A stretch of 64,000 bases of DNA, from the NCBI RefSeq assembly GCF_035083965.1, contig NC_089722.1, forward strand, positions 28,914,642 through 28,978,641, given 5' to 3'. This DNA is from Branchiostoma lanceolatum (Eukaryota; Chordata; Leptocardii; Amphioxiformes; Branchiostomatidae). Position numbers and translations under genes: made by a program. Positions 36,039 to 49,500 of this stretch are shown one piece after another (the first letter of the stretch is position 1; every line of letters starts with the position of its first letter). The notes below the pieces were generated by a model that searched no databases, was not told the origin of the DNA, and saw only the letters and a list, made by a program, of their open reading frames with translations.

Positions 36039-36300
36039 ACATTTACTGCGTTAGTAGCTGTTCACTTCTTACAATTTTGTGCAAAACGTTTACTTTGAAA
36101 TATGAATGTTTAATCTTTGTGTTCAAGTTGGTACATCGAGGCGTCCAGGAGATTGTACAGCAGACAGAAGTGAGGCCTCCACTCCCCCGCCACACGGGAG
36201 GCAGCAACAGGCGACACCCAGGGCCAACAAGGCCAAGCGGCGTCATCTCGACAAGTCTAGGGTCAACAGAACCTACAAAGGTTCAGGACTACAGGCCTGA
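35039..36300 (+). CDS. Unrecognised two-exon gene, ~346 residues
   Basis: Exon 1 spans 35039-35906 (ATG in frame with a long open stretch) and exon 2 36128-36300. The junction is CAG|GTACTT to TTCAAG|TTGG, with phase 1 conserved, and the frame ends at TGA. Reading through the intron is open only because a (CT)n tract encodes Ser-Leu repeats, so I treat that part as intron. The protein is Ser/Gln/Thr-rich. Features seen: FLTENDTNFMLRWAEGLL (possible short helix), a Cys-containing region (PACGVTQC, KCASLACATA, WYKCCTG), VVQFDGVLLSFDDTQAVQVL, and a basic C terminus (ANKAKRRHLDKSRVNRTYKG) that could be a nuclear signal. I recognise no domain or family. The exon 1 codon content looks coding (868 bases open, moderate GC), but the start could be further upstream. 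Confidence 0.6.
35945..36034. repeat. (CT)n microsatellite, ~45 units
   Basis: An uninterrupted CT tract in the only intron of the unrecognised gene, about 40 bases after its donor. As a long pyrimidine tract on the sense strand it may influence splicing. Confidence 0.95.
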
Positions 36301-36446
36301 GCTAGGCATAGGGCACACCGCGAATTAGCATTGATTTACGGCATATACTCTTTTACATTCAAAAGTCATAAAGTCTTTGAAATAACATTTTGCAGCACAG
36401 ACACCGTATCTCGTTTTTAAGCGTACTTTTGTTTGAGGACTTGAAC

Positions 36447-36452
36447 AATAAA
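36447..36452 (+). terminator. Candidate polyadenylation signal of the unknown gene
   Basis: AATAAA 147 bases after the stop codon, a normal distance for a short 3' UTR; this supports a transcript ending here. Confidence 0.45.
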
Positions 36453-38454
36453 GAATGAATGCACTTGATAATACTGACTGCAAAATATGATACTTGTACT
36501 GTTATGACTGTTGGTGGATTCAGGCAGTGACGTAAGGACACGCGATACCAGTACATGTATATGACCTTCTTTTGTACGTGGTGAGTCAGAGAACGCAGCT
36601 GTCATAAGTCTCAAGATGACTTTCCTGGATAAACCGATAGGGGGCTCCTTTGGTTTTAAAAGATGTACCTAGCGTCCTCTAATTCAATTCGTTTGGAAGT
36701 TACCCCACAGCTTTCATACTGGTGGTCTATATAGTGTGGTAAAAAACATGTTGGCTTCCAGACAGATCCATCCCTCAGTGCGCAAGACAGTCCCATTGCC
36801 CACCCCCCTCCCAACCCAAATATAGCTCACATAGCTATCATTCCCTGTCGGCCGAGGTGTTCATGTCATCCGCCCCCTGTTTTCCTCTTGCTTAAATCTG
36901 CGTCAAGACCGACGTCCCCAGCCGCTAATAAGCCGTCCTGTCGCCTCCAAGACTCCCTGGATTACTTCAGCGTTAGCAAAGCTGTCAAAGTCGGAAGTTA
37001 AGGATACCCGCCTGTCTACAGACGACAGAAGGTACGGTTAAGCTTTATAGTCCCACAGGCGGTGCAATGACATACACTTAGGTAAGTAAATATAGCTGTA
37101 GAGACACGAAAAGGGAGGGGCATACATATGTTCCCGCATACTACCAGCTGCAAACATTCTAATGGCGTTCGTGGCTTCTGTTGGCAAGTTGTTATCTTTT
37201 CAGTTCGCCCTTATGGCGGTGAGGAAAGACGACCCAATTGTTCGTTTATGGGCAGAGATGAAATATCATATTTCGGTTCGTGTGACTGAGTTGGGAACAG
37301 CGAACTGTTGTGCTACACCACACGCAGTGTAAAGACCCTAGTTTAAAAAAGTGATATTAAAATCTCTCGAATGTAACTTCAGACAAATTTAAGCGTATTT
37401 TGCGGGTACCCATGATTTGCGAAAATATCTTAAGTAGCAAAAGTTGAGCGAAAGCATTGGTCGTTCAATTTTTACGATAGTTCTTCCACAGACACAAGAA
37501 CAACATCTCAAACGGGAGCCTTCGGCAAATTCATTATTTTCAATTAGACCTTTATACATTCGTAATGGTACAAGCACAACACAAAAGTCGTATTCGAAAA
37601 TGTGTTGGCGCATGACATGATATATGACTTGTCTGGTATTCGGATGTTTCACCATAGATTAATTTGTAAGAATGCTGCCTTAACACGATATTTTGTGTAT
37701 GGATAAACAGCCCAGACAAACAAGCATCAAATTGAACTCTACTTCAAAATTAGAAACATGACAATTGAAAGCTTTTATACGGGAGCGTATTTGCGAGATG
37801 AGACATAACACATACAGTATAAAGATAGCTCTGAATACCAAAATGATGAAGAGAACGTTTCTGATCATCAAAATACAATGTGTTCGATCACTTCAAGGTG
37901 GCACGAGGGGTGGGGTTTCTGCGACGACGACACATTACCAGTAATTCTTGTCAATTACAAAGAGTATTTGTTTCACAGTCAAACTAGCTAAATGCAATTT
38001 GTTATCAAGAATTCAAGATGAAAGACGTCTAATACGTTTAGAATCCCTTTCACACAGTGGCAATGCTATCTACCTCTTCGTAGATGCTGTAAGTGGCGCC
38101 AAAACAAATATGGCGGAATTTTATATATGGATGTAATGATCATGACGGATGTTTGACATCTTTCTCACATGACTCCATCCAAATTGAGTCAGATGGCTGT
38201 TAGATAACTATTTTTGTTTGTAATTTTTGGTTGTGTGGTTTCTACTCATTTAGATTCATATCGGTAAGGAGACATTTGGGTCACCCTTGCTTAGTTAGCG
38301 CGCTGTACTATCAACAGCGAAATACATCAACAGTTAAAGCACATAGGCTCGTGCTCTCCAACCCCGTTTTAAAAAAACAGGTGCTAATTGACTTGTTAGC
38401 ATACAACCTTGTCTTGACTTCGTCTTCAATTGAAACATCCTAAATTGTCAGCTC

Positions 38455-38630
38455 AGAGTTTTGGTATTAAACCTGGTTCTCCATGGCCAGTTCTTCCCTT
38501 TAGTCACTGACGAAAGACAGCAAGTGCTGTCTGAAACGTCTGACTGTTTGTATCCAGTTGCTTGAGTAACTGTCACTTGCCGTATCTTATTACCTGGATG
38601 TCTAACCTTCATCAACGTAGCGAAAGACAC
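38455..38630 (+). repeat. Hammerhead-like retroelement fragment, copy 2
   Basis: The core at 38507-38537 reads CTGACGA, then AAGACAG...CTGTCT as a perfect stem, then GAAAC, followed by GTCTGA. The shared tail follows: ATCCAGTTGCTTGAGTAACT and TATCTTATTACCTGGATG. The upstream flank (GGTATTAAACCT...TTCCCTTTAGTCA) also matches copy 3 at 49670. Confidence 0.7.
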
Positions 38631-40473
38631 GTCTGGGCATGACTCATTTTTGCGACCCCCTACATATATTCAGGGTTGTTGACCGTAAACAGACGTGTTT
38701 TCATGTCGACAACACGGCGGGAAGCTTCTACAGGGTCATTGAACTCAGCAACCGAGTTGACATTGTGGAAGGGGGCCTCAACGTGATTGGCCGAGCTTGC
38801 ACACGTGACATTTTGTTTTTGCACGATGGAAGTGTTTTTCTTTCCGCAAAGTTGACCATTTCGTTGTTTGTTACACAGATATTGATTCATAATCAAGACC
38901 GTGTGAGGGAGAATTTCTACCCCATAAGGTACTATCGAGACAATTTCTATTCTAATTAATCATTTAATGCATTATTTATTTATTCATTTATCTAATTATT
39001 CATTTGTTCTTACGCTGTAAGAGCTTAGCACTCCCTTCATGATTCTCAAATCTAGAAAAAAACATTCAGATATATGCCCATGGTGCTTGAACCGCGCCAT
39101 TAGAACAACATTCACTCCATTCTACCGTCGCACATATAATATGGTTATGCTCCGTCATGCTAGAATCATCAATCGACTCAAACAGAGGACATGCACAACG
39201 CATTTTTCTGTTTTTACGTGTTTGCTTCTCTTCCCTTTTTTCTTGAATTAGGTTTTCACTCATGACATCGATCGTTTCTGCTCCACCATCTGTCATACTC
39301 GCGCTTCGTTCTTTTCTACATGCTCATCTCGTACACTAGTCTGCCGCATACATATGCTTATTTCGATAAAATTCCTGCTATGTTCGGCTAGCTCTGCAAT
39401 ATAGCATTTAACTCGATTTGGACGTCAGGTCTGTACAACTTCAGTCTTATAAACAATGTACGAATAGTTTTGTTTGATAGCTTCACTCCGCTCTCTCCGT
39501 CGCTTCCGAGAGAGCGAAGTAAAGCTAAAGAGACCAAGGTTATTCATTTGAGGAAGTAACAACCGACTGACTGAATATATAGTTGTGCCTTTCGGTCTGC
39601 ATTCAAAGTTACCTTCGCAGGGTATCATGGGATTGCGTAAGTAGCACATATCCCATAATAAATAGCGAGCAACAGCCGATTCGAAACGTTTGATACTGAA
39701 ACAAACAAAAAATCTCATAACCTCTCCATAGACTGACGTGATACAACCCTGGCGCTTCAGTCGAAGTGGTGCTGACCGAACATAACAGCAAACTTTGGCA
39801 GCGCGCATCTCACAAACCATCACAGTCTGTGCTACCCTCTCTCTGTGAAACCAGGGGCGTATTCAAACACCTGGCATGGAGGCAAATACAGGCCTTTAAC
39901 GGACTAACCTGTAGATGTATGTCATGCATGCATTTTGCAAACATGTTGCTCTTTCGCTTGCTATACTTCGCTATATTGGCTTCTTTTCGTCGGACAATCG
40001 GAATCTGCACATATTCTCTGAATCGTATGTAGCACAGGTTGTAATGTACTAACAAACTGTGACTAGATGTAAAAAGCCTACATTTTGCCTTACATGGCTT
40101 TTCTCAACCTTGTACTGTATATTCTTAGAGTAACTATCATGACGGGCATACTAACTTTTTCCTTTGGACTATCAAACATAACAACCAAATGCTGACCTTG
40201 GACAATGACTTGCCAATGTCAACTAGGACTATTGATAAACGTTACGACCCGTAGAGACACGAACCTGTCCTGTAGTGTGCAGATAATTAGACTAATCTTT
40301 ATGAAGTGGTTTGATAATGACTTGAGTGTTTAGTAGCGCATACCCAATCACCACCCCTATCAAAGCATGTATCGTATGTCGTAATGTGATGATACGTTAC
40401 ACGTCCACACCCCAGTACCGTCTTTAATAGGTCGTTAACAGTTGTGCCTGTGTCGTCTGTGACTGACCGGGTG

Positions 40474-40481
40474 TTTATATA
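40474..40481 (+). promoter_or_regulatory. Candidate TATA box of the calpain gene
   Basis: TTTATATA lies 43 bases before the calpain ATG, with CACCACGACC-type pyrimidine/purine sequence about 30 bases downstream where initiation would fall. The 5' UTR would be very short. Inference from spacing. Confidence 0.4.
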
Positions 40482-40523
40482 CGCCTCTCTCACCACGACC
40501 AACACGCCCCCCCCCCCTCCAAG

Positions 40524-43500
40524 ATGGGGATCTGTTACAGCACGGAGGTAGTGCGCAGCACAGACGATGATGGCGCCCCGCCCGAGGTCGGAGCGGGAAC
40601 CACCCGCCGGATCATCATCAAGCGATACAAAGATCCGTTCGGACGGGTCGTCAAGGAGGAGAGAATCGAACTGGACGGAGACGACGATTTTCCGGACTTT
40701 CCCGAATTCAACATCGGCCCGAAGCCACGAGTGGAGCCGCAGCCGCGACTTCGCCTACAGCCTGCTGAACCTCAGCCCCAACCGAAACCCCAGCCTCAAC
40801 CTCAGCCCAGGCGTAACCTGCACAAAATCCAGGGGCCTGCATGGGATAACAAGAAGCTACAAGTACAACCTCCAAGGGGGAGGTCAGGGTAAGTTCTGCA
40901 TGGACCGTTTTATTGTATCATCAAGAATGGCAAGAAGGAAAGGAATAAACGATGGTGATTCAGTGAGCAAGAGGAGAAAAAATGGGATAAGGGCAAGGAG
41001 TAAGACGCATGAAAGAGATGCATGAAGAAAGAAAAAGAGCGATATCGATAGGGCAGGGAAGGTGACACAGAAAGATATAAAGACGTTGACTTCGTTCAGT
41101 AGTTGGTTGGGAAGAAACGACCTAGTACAAGAGGAATCCGTGCTAGCTACGGAGAGAATGAAATATGCGAGGAGATAGGAACTAACAAACATAGCAACAA
41201 ACAAACGAAAAACGTGTACCGTAGCATTGTCTCTTTACGTTCGTTAACCCATTTTTCATGTTCGTTTGTTTATTCTATTTCGCGCAGGTCTACCATCAGT
41301 AGAGACAGCGGGATTGTAGACGAGGCTGATGACGGGATGCTGAAGTGGCGGGAAAAGGAGAAACTGGCGCCCAAACCCCCGGAGGCGCCGGAGCAGGAGG
41401 AAACACAGCCGAGGGACGATCTGGCGGACGAGGACGACTTGGGCGTCACGGTAGGCCCCCCAGCCGTGCACTTTGAAACACGCCTTCATTATTCATTTCC
41501 GTTGAAATGCAGATTGAAAATAGCCTCTATGACCCGCGATTTACACGCAAGATTTCGGAGTTGACTCGAGGCTGTGTATGAGGAGCGTTGGGCTGCTCAA
41601 GTTGAGTTTTCCTACTGGAAAACGGTACTTGAGTGGCCTAGGGTTATCTTTGCACAGTCCTGAGTCGACTCTAAGTCGACGCAAAAACGCGTGTGTGAAC
41701 CCAGTCAATGTTACTTACCGATATGAAGACTTGAAGAATGTACCACTCTAACCACTCACTACCCTAAACGATTTATAGTTTATATGTAACATAATGGTGT
41801 TGTGCCACTCTAAAAACAAAAAAAAATTATACGACTCTACTTATTCTGCGAATCTGCGTCTCAAAGTAATCGTTTTTTTCGTTTCAGGTGGTGAGTAAAG
41901 TAATGTGTGTTTGCGGTCCTTTATGTTGTCCTCTTAAAACGTCCTTGTGGCAATACACACCATGTATGTCTCATAGTCCTGAGCACCGTTCCTACCCAAG
42001 TCCCATTTTGCTTAAGGCATGAATAGTGCATGAATATTCGAATGGAAGCCAGTGAAGTCTCCCTTTCATGTCTTCCACACTGTTGTTACCTGGTGTATAC
42101 TGTGGCAAATGTAGTATTAGAAAACCAGATATTGGTTATTTGTTTACTAATGCCATCGACATATTGTCCCATCTTATTCTAGCTTACTTTCCACATTTCC
42201 ACTCTTAGAAATCTTGCCCTCTCATAGCACACTACTACTAGTATACAGATTCTTTCCCTGCGAAGCCGTAGCTCTCTCGCTTTTACATTCAATCTCTGTC
42301 GCCTGTCCTTGCTTCCTGCTTCCGTGTCTCTTACGCTACTATAAGAACTACAAGCGGATGAAGAGTCAGATCCTCGCCATGGGGCCCGGTGCGCTGTACT
42401 CTGACCCGGAGTTTCCCGCCAGACCTACGTCACTCTTCTACAGCAACCAGAACATCGACCCTAGGATCGTTTGGAAGAGACCACAGGTGAATGAGGGTGG
42501 CTGGGTGTAGGAATAAACAACACATGTGCAGCTAATAATCGTCCATTCTTTCTTTCAGCTGTCGCAAACCTACAGCTAAAAGATTAGAAGTGAATGTTGG
42601 ATATTCAAGTGTGGGAAAACGGCCCGGTATAACAGGATACCAGATCAGCACCAAGGACAGGGATTTCGCCTATTTTGGGCCTGGAAACTCTTTTTCTTTT
42701 CGGGGTTCTTTTAGTTCTCTCTGACTGAGTATAGAAACAAAAACGGATTTAATCTTGTACCATGTGGATGTATAGTAATCTTTGTATTTTGTCTATAAGG
42801 TAATGCCAAAATAATGATATTCTGTACAAGCTTTTGATGGACTATGATTATCGACGTTAGCCTTTCAATACACATTGTCAGAAAAGCAAATTTTGCGTGC
42901 ATTTCTCCATCTCCAAAGGAAATTATGGGGGTGACGAAACCACGGCTCCTGGTGGACGGAATCAGCCGTGATGACGTCATACAGGGCATGCTGGGAGACT
43001 GCTGGTTCCTGGTGTCTCTTGCCGCCATCTGTAGGGATTCCGCTCTCATGGAAAAGGTCGGAACAACTTTCAGTCAGAAGTGACCTTGAAAGTATTTGAA
43101 GTTCGAGAATTAACCGTTTTTTTATGTTCCTTTGCATTTGTGACAAATTTCAACTCATTTCACACAAAAAAATGAACCTACTATGGTGCAAAAGGTGTTT
43201 ATTCTGACTTACTCTCGTAATATCATTGCCTTGCTCTTCTAGCTGTTGATACAAAATTCAATCTTGTAAAGCGCGGTTCTATCGCAGCAACCAACAGCGG
43301 TCACAAAGTTTTCAGAGAATCCTTGATATGATAAAAGTTGAGGATGCTAAACATTTGGTTCTCATTCCTAATAGCCACGGTGCCTTTGTGTTAATTAAGA
43401 TCATGATTGATTCAGATAGCAGTGAAGTCCACTGAGCTGAAATGCATACATTCAGAGTTTCAACATCTGGGTTCTATTAACCCAGTTGTTCACTACATCG

Positions 43501-46500
43501 TTACCACGTGACCAGGTCGTCCCACGTGACCAGTACATGTGGCAGGAGGGCGAGGGTGAGGGCTCGTACGTCGGCATGTTCCACTTCAAGTTCTGGCGCT
43601 ACGGGAAGTGGGTGGACACCATCGTGGACGACCTGCTGCCGACCATGAGCGGCCAGCAGCCCATGTACTGCCGCTCCAACGATCCCAACGAGTTCTGGAG
43701 CGCTCTGGTGGAGAAGGCGTATGCCAAGTAAGCTCAGATCTTCGTCATCAATATAGAAAAAAATCGCCAAAAATCGATATTTCAAAATATTCGCGTCGAC
43801 ACGCATCATTCTTTCAGTTTTACTATCATGTACATTCCTGCAAAGTTATATCGATGAACATCGAAGCACAAGCCAAGGAGAGCGTTTTTTCTAAAAAAAG
43901 AGGCGTAGCATTATAAATCTTGATGACGTAATCATGACATCATATTAATTTGCATAAATGTATATCTCAATATGCCATTTTCATCAACTCGGATTAGTTT
44001 ATCCTATTCTGAATATTCCTTTGATGAAAGAGTTTCTTTATTTTTCAATCCCACTTTTGTAGACTCCGGGGTTCATACGAGACTACAAAGAGAACGTTTG
44101 ATAAAAAAAATATATTCCTTTGATAAGATCGTTTTTCCTCCATCCCTTATTTGTAGACTCCGGGGCTCATACGAGGCTCTGAATGGGGGGCAGGCTATAG
44201 ACGCCCTGGAGGACCTGACAGGGGGGATGGCGGAGAGCTACGACTTAAAGAAGGCGCCAGGAAATCTGTATCAGATCATGAGGCGAGCCTTCAAGAAACG
44301 AGCTTTCTTCACCACCTCAAAAAAGGTAGTCCAAAGGAAATCAATAAAATTTGTGAAATAGCTTGGAATACTTGATTAGAATTATATGATTTATTTATTT
44401 AGAATGTGTGTAACAAATCTGAAAGAGATTCACTTCAATTTTTTAAATTTTCAGACGACACAAGCGCTGACTCAACATGGCGTCACAGCGCAAGGCCTTG
44501 TGGGTGGTCATGCCTACAGCATCACATCGGTCCACATAGTAAGTGGGAAGGGGGTGGGGGCTACCTAAACAGAGACAATACTGTCCAAGATCATATGATA
44601 AAGGAAGACATAAGACAGTAAAGACTACAAGAGAAAGATAAAAAAATCACACTGATGGCTAAAAGCTAAGTACAATTAACTTAAGTTAGTGACTGATTAC
44701 TCTTAAGAAATTATGTGTTCAAGATATCTGAAATGCTCATAAAAAGTAAAGATATTGTAAAAGATGATTGTTAAGCAAAGATAATTTTCCACATTTCCAC
44801 TATGGTACATGCCCCAGTGACAGGTTCTGTTGAACAAATGTAGGTCCACAGCAATTTTGGCGACTTCCCGTTGGTCCGGATCCGCAACCCCTGGGGCGAC
44901 GGCACAGAGTGGACGGGAGACTGGAGTGACTCGTGAGTATCCGGGCGTTACTCTCGTTGTTCCCCTCTGTTGTACCTCCTCACCCTTATAGCCTGGATAC
45001 CAGACCCTTCGCACTAGACAATAACCCCTTTTGGTCGGGGGAGCACATCATACGCGATATAGAGTTGGCACGCGGTCTCTCTTGGCACCTTATCTCTCAT
45101 ATCTATCACAAGAGATAATAAGGGGCCGTGTGCTAACTGTGGGCCATATTTGCTTCCCCGGTTGAAGGATTAGTGACTGTAGTATGGTGGTCTGGTACCC
45201 AGGCTATCATCCTTCATTCTGTTGCCACGACTGCTTTGACGAGTGCAACAGTGTGGGAACATGCAGGTCAGAGCAGTCTGTTTACCCTCTGTGCAAACCC
45301 CATCAGCCCTACACATCCCCAGTAGATGTCCCATCCAGCACAAAGTCTGCACAACAACCCAGCAACCACTGCGTAAATCCCAACTGTCTGTTAACCTGTA
45401 TTCCGGTCTATCTACCTAGTCCCCCCTCCCCCCACCTGACTGTGATGTTACCCTTTCCAGCACTGTACCATTTCCAGTGCGTTGTACACCCCAACTCTTT
45501 CACAGTGACTGTGTCTGTCAACCTCTATACCTGTCTACTTGGCCTACCTAGTCCCTCAGTACCTGACCATACCATTTTCAGTACCGTGTACACCCCAAGT
45601 CTATCACTGTGTCTGTTTAGCTGTATACCTGCCTGTCTACATTTACCTACATGTAGTCCCTCTACCTGCCCTGGTATGTAAATCTAGAACTGGCTGCTGT
45701 TTCACCCATAATCTAATATCTATAGGAATGTTCTCTTTCATCCTACTAAAAGAAAAGATTCCAGGACACCATGTTTGAAACCTACATTCTAACTCGTCTC
45801 TTCGAAGTACAGTCGCTTAAAAAAATACTATATTTCTGCCATAGGATGACTCAGAGATGGTTAAGTTGGAAATATGTTAAGAGGTTCTAAATTTCTATTA
45901 CCATTCATATCATAGTGACTAGATAATGTATAGGTTAGAATTGTTTTGCGACACATTTGAAACAGTTTTCAGCAACAACTGTATAGACTACAGTATTATA
46001 TCACATACAAGATGTGTTTCAAGCATCAATTTGTCATATACATGTAACTACATATAGCGTTACTTGATATGACATCAGCTAACCACTGTCTAACCACCAC
46101 AGGAGCCCCCTTTGGGACCGTGTCCCTCAACATGAGCGGGACAGAATAGGCTTCACAGACAAGGATGACGGAGAGTTCTGGTGAGATACTGACGGGACAA
46201 AACTAAAAGTCCCTTCTTCCTAGAAGTAGAAGTGCAAACATGCGAAGTTAAACAAGTTTTTTTTTCAATGGGTGCTATAACAGTGTTTAACAGTGAGACA
46301 CACAGGTTTAATTGTATTAGTGCTGCGTACCTAAACGTAACATCAGGTACAAAGGTTTAGGTACAGGTCCGGACCTGTAACGTTACCTGTACCTGAACAA
46401 TTTAAATTTTTTTTTCTGAACTTCTTCAATATTGACAGAAACATAAATAAACTGTTTTCAACTTGTCAGTATCTTTATTCAAAGAGTTAAGAACATACAG

Positions 46501-49500
46501 TACTATGTTTCCTACCGCCAAACTCCCTTGGCCTTGCTACCAAGACTCCCAACATGCCTGAATGATCTGTTGCATATTAGTTACCCTGTTCCAAGGTGTC
46601 ACTTTGGTCACCATTGGTGTTGCATGAAGCCATGAGGTTAGGATTTCAGTCACAAAATAAGCATATGTCGGTGTAAATTTATATCGGTACTGGTACTTCA
46701 TGATTCGGTATTTTGGACCTGTATCTAATAAATTTTTATGGTACAGTACCGGTACACAGTACCAGTAAGCAGCACTAGTTTGTATTATTGTAAAGTTTTA
46801 TATTCAACGCAATAGTAGCCTGGTACATTTTGTATATAGCCTATTCTAGCTCGACTTCACTCCTGTGATCAGAGGAGCAAACTGGAGCTTGAATGGGGTG
46901 GATAACAGGTTTCAGTAAACAGTCTTTCTGGTTACAGACTTGCAGAGGTGAGACCATTTTATGTGACTATACAGTGTATGAGAAATTATTGTCTTATAAT
47001 CTATTGTACTGTGATACTAATAACCATATTTCATCTGTCCCTAACACTACTTTTCACACCGACCCCTGATGTGTTAGGATGGATTTTAAGGACTTCTGCC
47101 AACACTTCACGGAAGTCACCATCTGTACGATAGGGCCGGACTTTGACGCTGATGCCGTCGCTGATGTAGGTAAGTCTTTCCACTAAGTCTAATGGTTCCC
47201 ACCCTCCTCCAGCAAGCCTCCCAGCTCAACACTGCTCTTCTGACCCAATGTTTTAACCATTGGTGATGTTACTGACAGTCGGTCGCAAATAATTAATGAG
47301 CTAGCCTTATTTGGCACAAACAGCCCTTATTCTGTTCTGAACCCAAAGTAGCAGTGTAAGACGTAGACTTATTGGTCAGCTTCCCAGGGACCTCTGCGGA
47401 TTTCCACAAGACGAGCTTGTGGCAATGCTCTGATCGGCTGAAACATTGTTGGCGGTGACATCACCAATATTTAAAACCTTGGGTCAGAAGAGCAGGGTTC
47501 GTGCTCGGAGGCTTTGTCGCGGAGCGATTCAACCCTGCTGGAGGAGGGTTATGATTCTAATCATACATTTGAACTAAGAATTTGGACATTTCAGTAAGAT
47601 TGTGACATGAGATGTACAAAATGCAAGACACCGGTAGAATAGCTAATTTTTACGGGCAGGCCTTACAAGATACTACTATTGGCCCCATACTTACTGTAAC
47701 TGTTTTCCTTTAATGTCTATGATGTAGGAAACAGTGCAAGACCACAACCTGTATATGGTTTTATACAGTAACCATATTGTAACGTTAGCAAGATATGCTC
47801 ATGTTGATATCGATGTTCTTTTTCTATTCCCACACATATTCAACACTTCAGGTAGTGGTAAGTTTCTGCTAGGTTATTATTATAGTAGTTGGAGAGTGTA
47901 GTAGGATGTATGTCTATACTAGGTTTAGTGCTGTCACATTGTAGTTGTGTCAGTCTGATTAAATTAGCTAGGTGGCTTTGTAAACTTCTGTAGTCACATT
48001 TAGTAAATACACGTAGCTTATTCTCACAACCAAGCAAGGTGGCATCTACTGACTGTTGCGATGCAATGAAATGAGGCGATGATGATGATGATGATGACTA
48101 GTTATCTTTAACAGAACTAACTGCCAATTTGCTATCCAATGTAATGTTCAGCTGTTACAGTTTTTGAAGTGTGGAATGGTGCTGTATGATGACACTAACA
48201 GAAGTGTTCTGATAATCCTTTGGCATGTTCTGTGTGATGCAAGGCCATCTTGACAAAGCCTAATGAAGAAAAGCAAGGTAACAAACATAAGTTATATACT
48301 TAAGTTTTCTTTATTGTGCATTGATTCTAAACCTATTGGCCTGCCTGGGGTGTTTTATATACACCACAACCATAGCTAATCACCATTGATCTATTACACC
48401 AGAAGCAATCTTATGGTTCTGCCAGTGTGACCAAGTTGCCAACCCTACAATCCATGTAATCCCATGAACTGAAAATGTAACCTAAAAAGTTAACTATCCA
48501 AGCTGATTAAAGCTTTACATTTAACAGAATGAATTATCATAAAATAATATTAAGTTATTTTAGTACACAATTCAGCACACCAGTAAGACATATTCACCGC
48601 TGGCACAATTTCGGAGGATGCCTAAAACAAGTTTTGTTTTTACATCTGGTAACGGCTCTTCTTGACAAATCCTCAGATCGTGAATGGCACCAGGCAAACA
48701 TCAAGGGTTTCTGGGAGAAGGGCACATCGGCAGGCGGCTGTCGGAACAACATCAAGGCTTATGCATCAAACCCACAGTTTGCACTCAGAATACTGGAGCC
48801 AGGTAATCAAAGTACTGTATTTTCTTGAATACAGTACACACTTTTTAAACATTTCAAAATTCAAAAGGCATCACAAGTCATTGCCAAAGTCATGGTGCAT
48901 ACTTTATTTGAGGTTACTGACAGGACATTATGTAATGTAAGTGTTGAAACAATTCTACTACTAGTACCCTATAGTTGATATGCCCAGCTACCAAGTTGAA
49001 CATAGTTATTATCACAATTGACCACAATTGGAAAATAATGATAAGGCTAATTTTTCTACTATCAATAACTACAAACATATCAATTGCTCGGTGGTAATAT
49101 TAAAATCTTGATACGAAAGACATTTTTTTAGAACCTAATTGCATACCATTTATTGCTGACTGTAGTTGAGAGATTTGAGTGTTCTAACTCTTTGTCTATT
49201 GTAATTAGATGACTATGACCCAGAGATCGACCCTCCAGAAGACCAGGGGAAGTGTAAGGTGGTGGTCGCCTTGATGCAGGAGCACAGGAGATCACAGAGA
49301 CACCTGGGAGTCAGGAACCTACAGATCGGGATCCACGTCTATAAGGTAGGTTTTTAAACCTACAAAGAAGTTTTCAATCTCAACATTTCCCCCTTAAAGA
49401 CCATCAAATTGACAATAGATGCCTTTTATAAAGATGTCAACATTGTGTCCTTACAGACATAACCATTTAATTCCAGCTTTTATCTCATCATATGTCTGGT

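Larger units (their letters stand above)
36301..40523. other. 4.2-kb intergenic space upstream of the calpain
   Basis: No coding exon is supported. Contents: a hammerhead-like repeat (38455-38630), a TTTA/ATTC-rich stretch at 38960-39010, a short hairpin GCTCTCTCCGTCGCTTCC...GAGAGAGC near 39490, and a GC-richer block at about 36770-37030. That block ends ACGACAGAAG|GTACGG and could be a non-coding first exon, but I have no second exon to pair it with. The 106-codon frame at 38639-38959 has no recognisable features. Confidence 0.5.

Noticed and set aside
35000..36328. A single 442-codon reading frame through the CT tract
   Set aside because: It needs a (Ser-Leu)n run encoded by a microsatellite, and its start is a TTG. 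A spliced model with clean GT-AG borders and retained phase is better.
36770..37030. GC-richer block ending in a donor-like GTACGG, possible first exon
   Set aside because: No matching acceptor or downstream coding exon could be tied to it.
38639..38959. 106-codon + strand frame
   Set aside because: No domain, no splice context and no codon bias; it borders a hammerhead-like repeat.
48242..48278. Possible calpain exon GCCATCTTGACAAAGCC between exons 10 and 11
   Set aside because: Only phase 0 is open, while exon 10 leaves one base over; joining it would give a stop.
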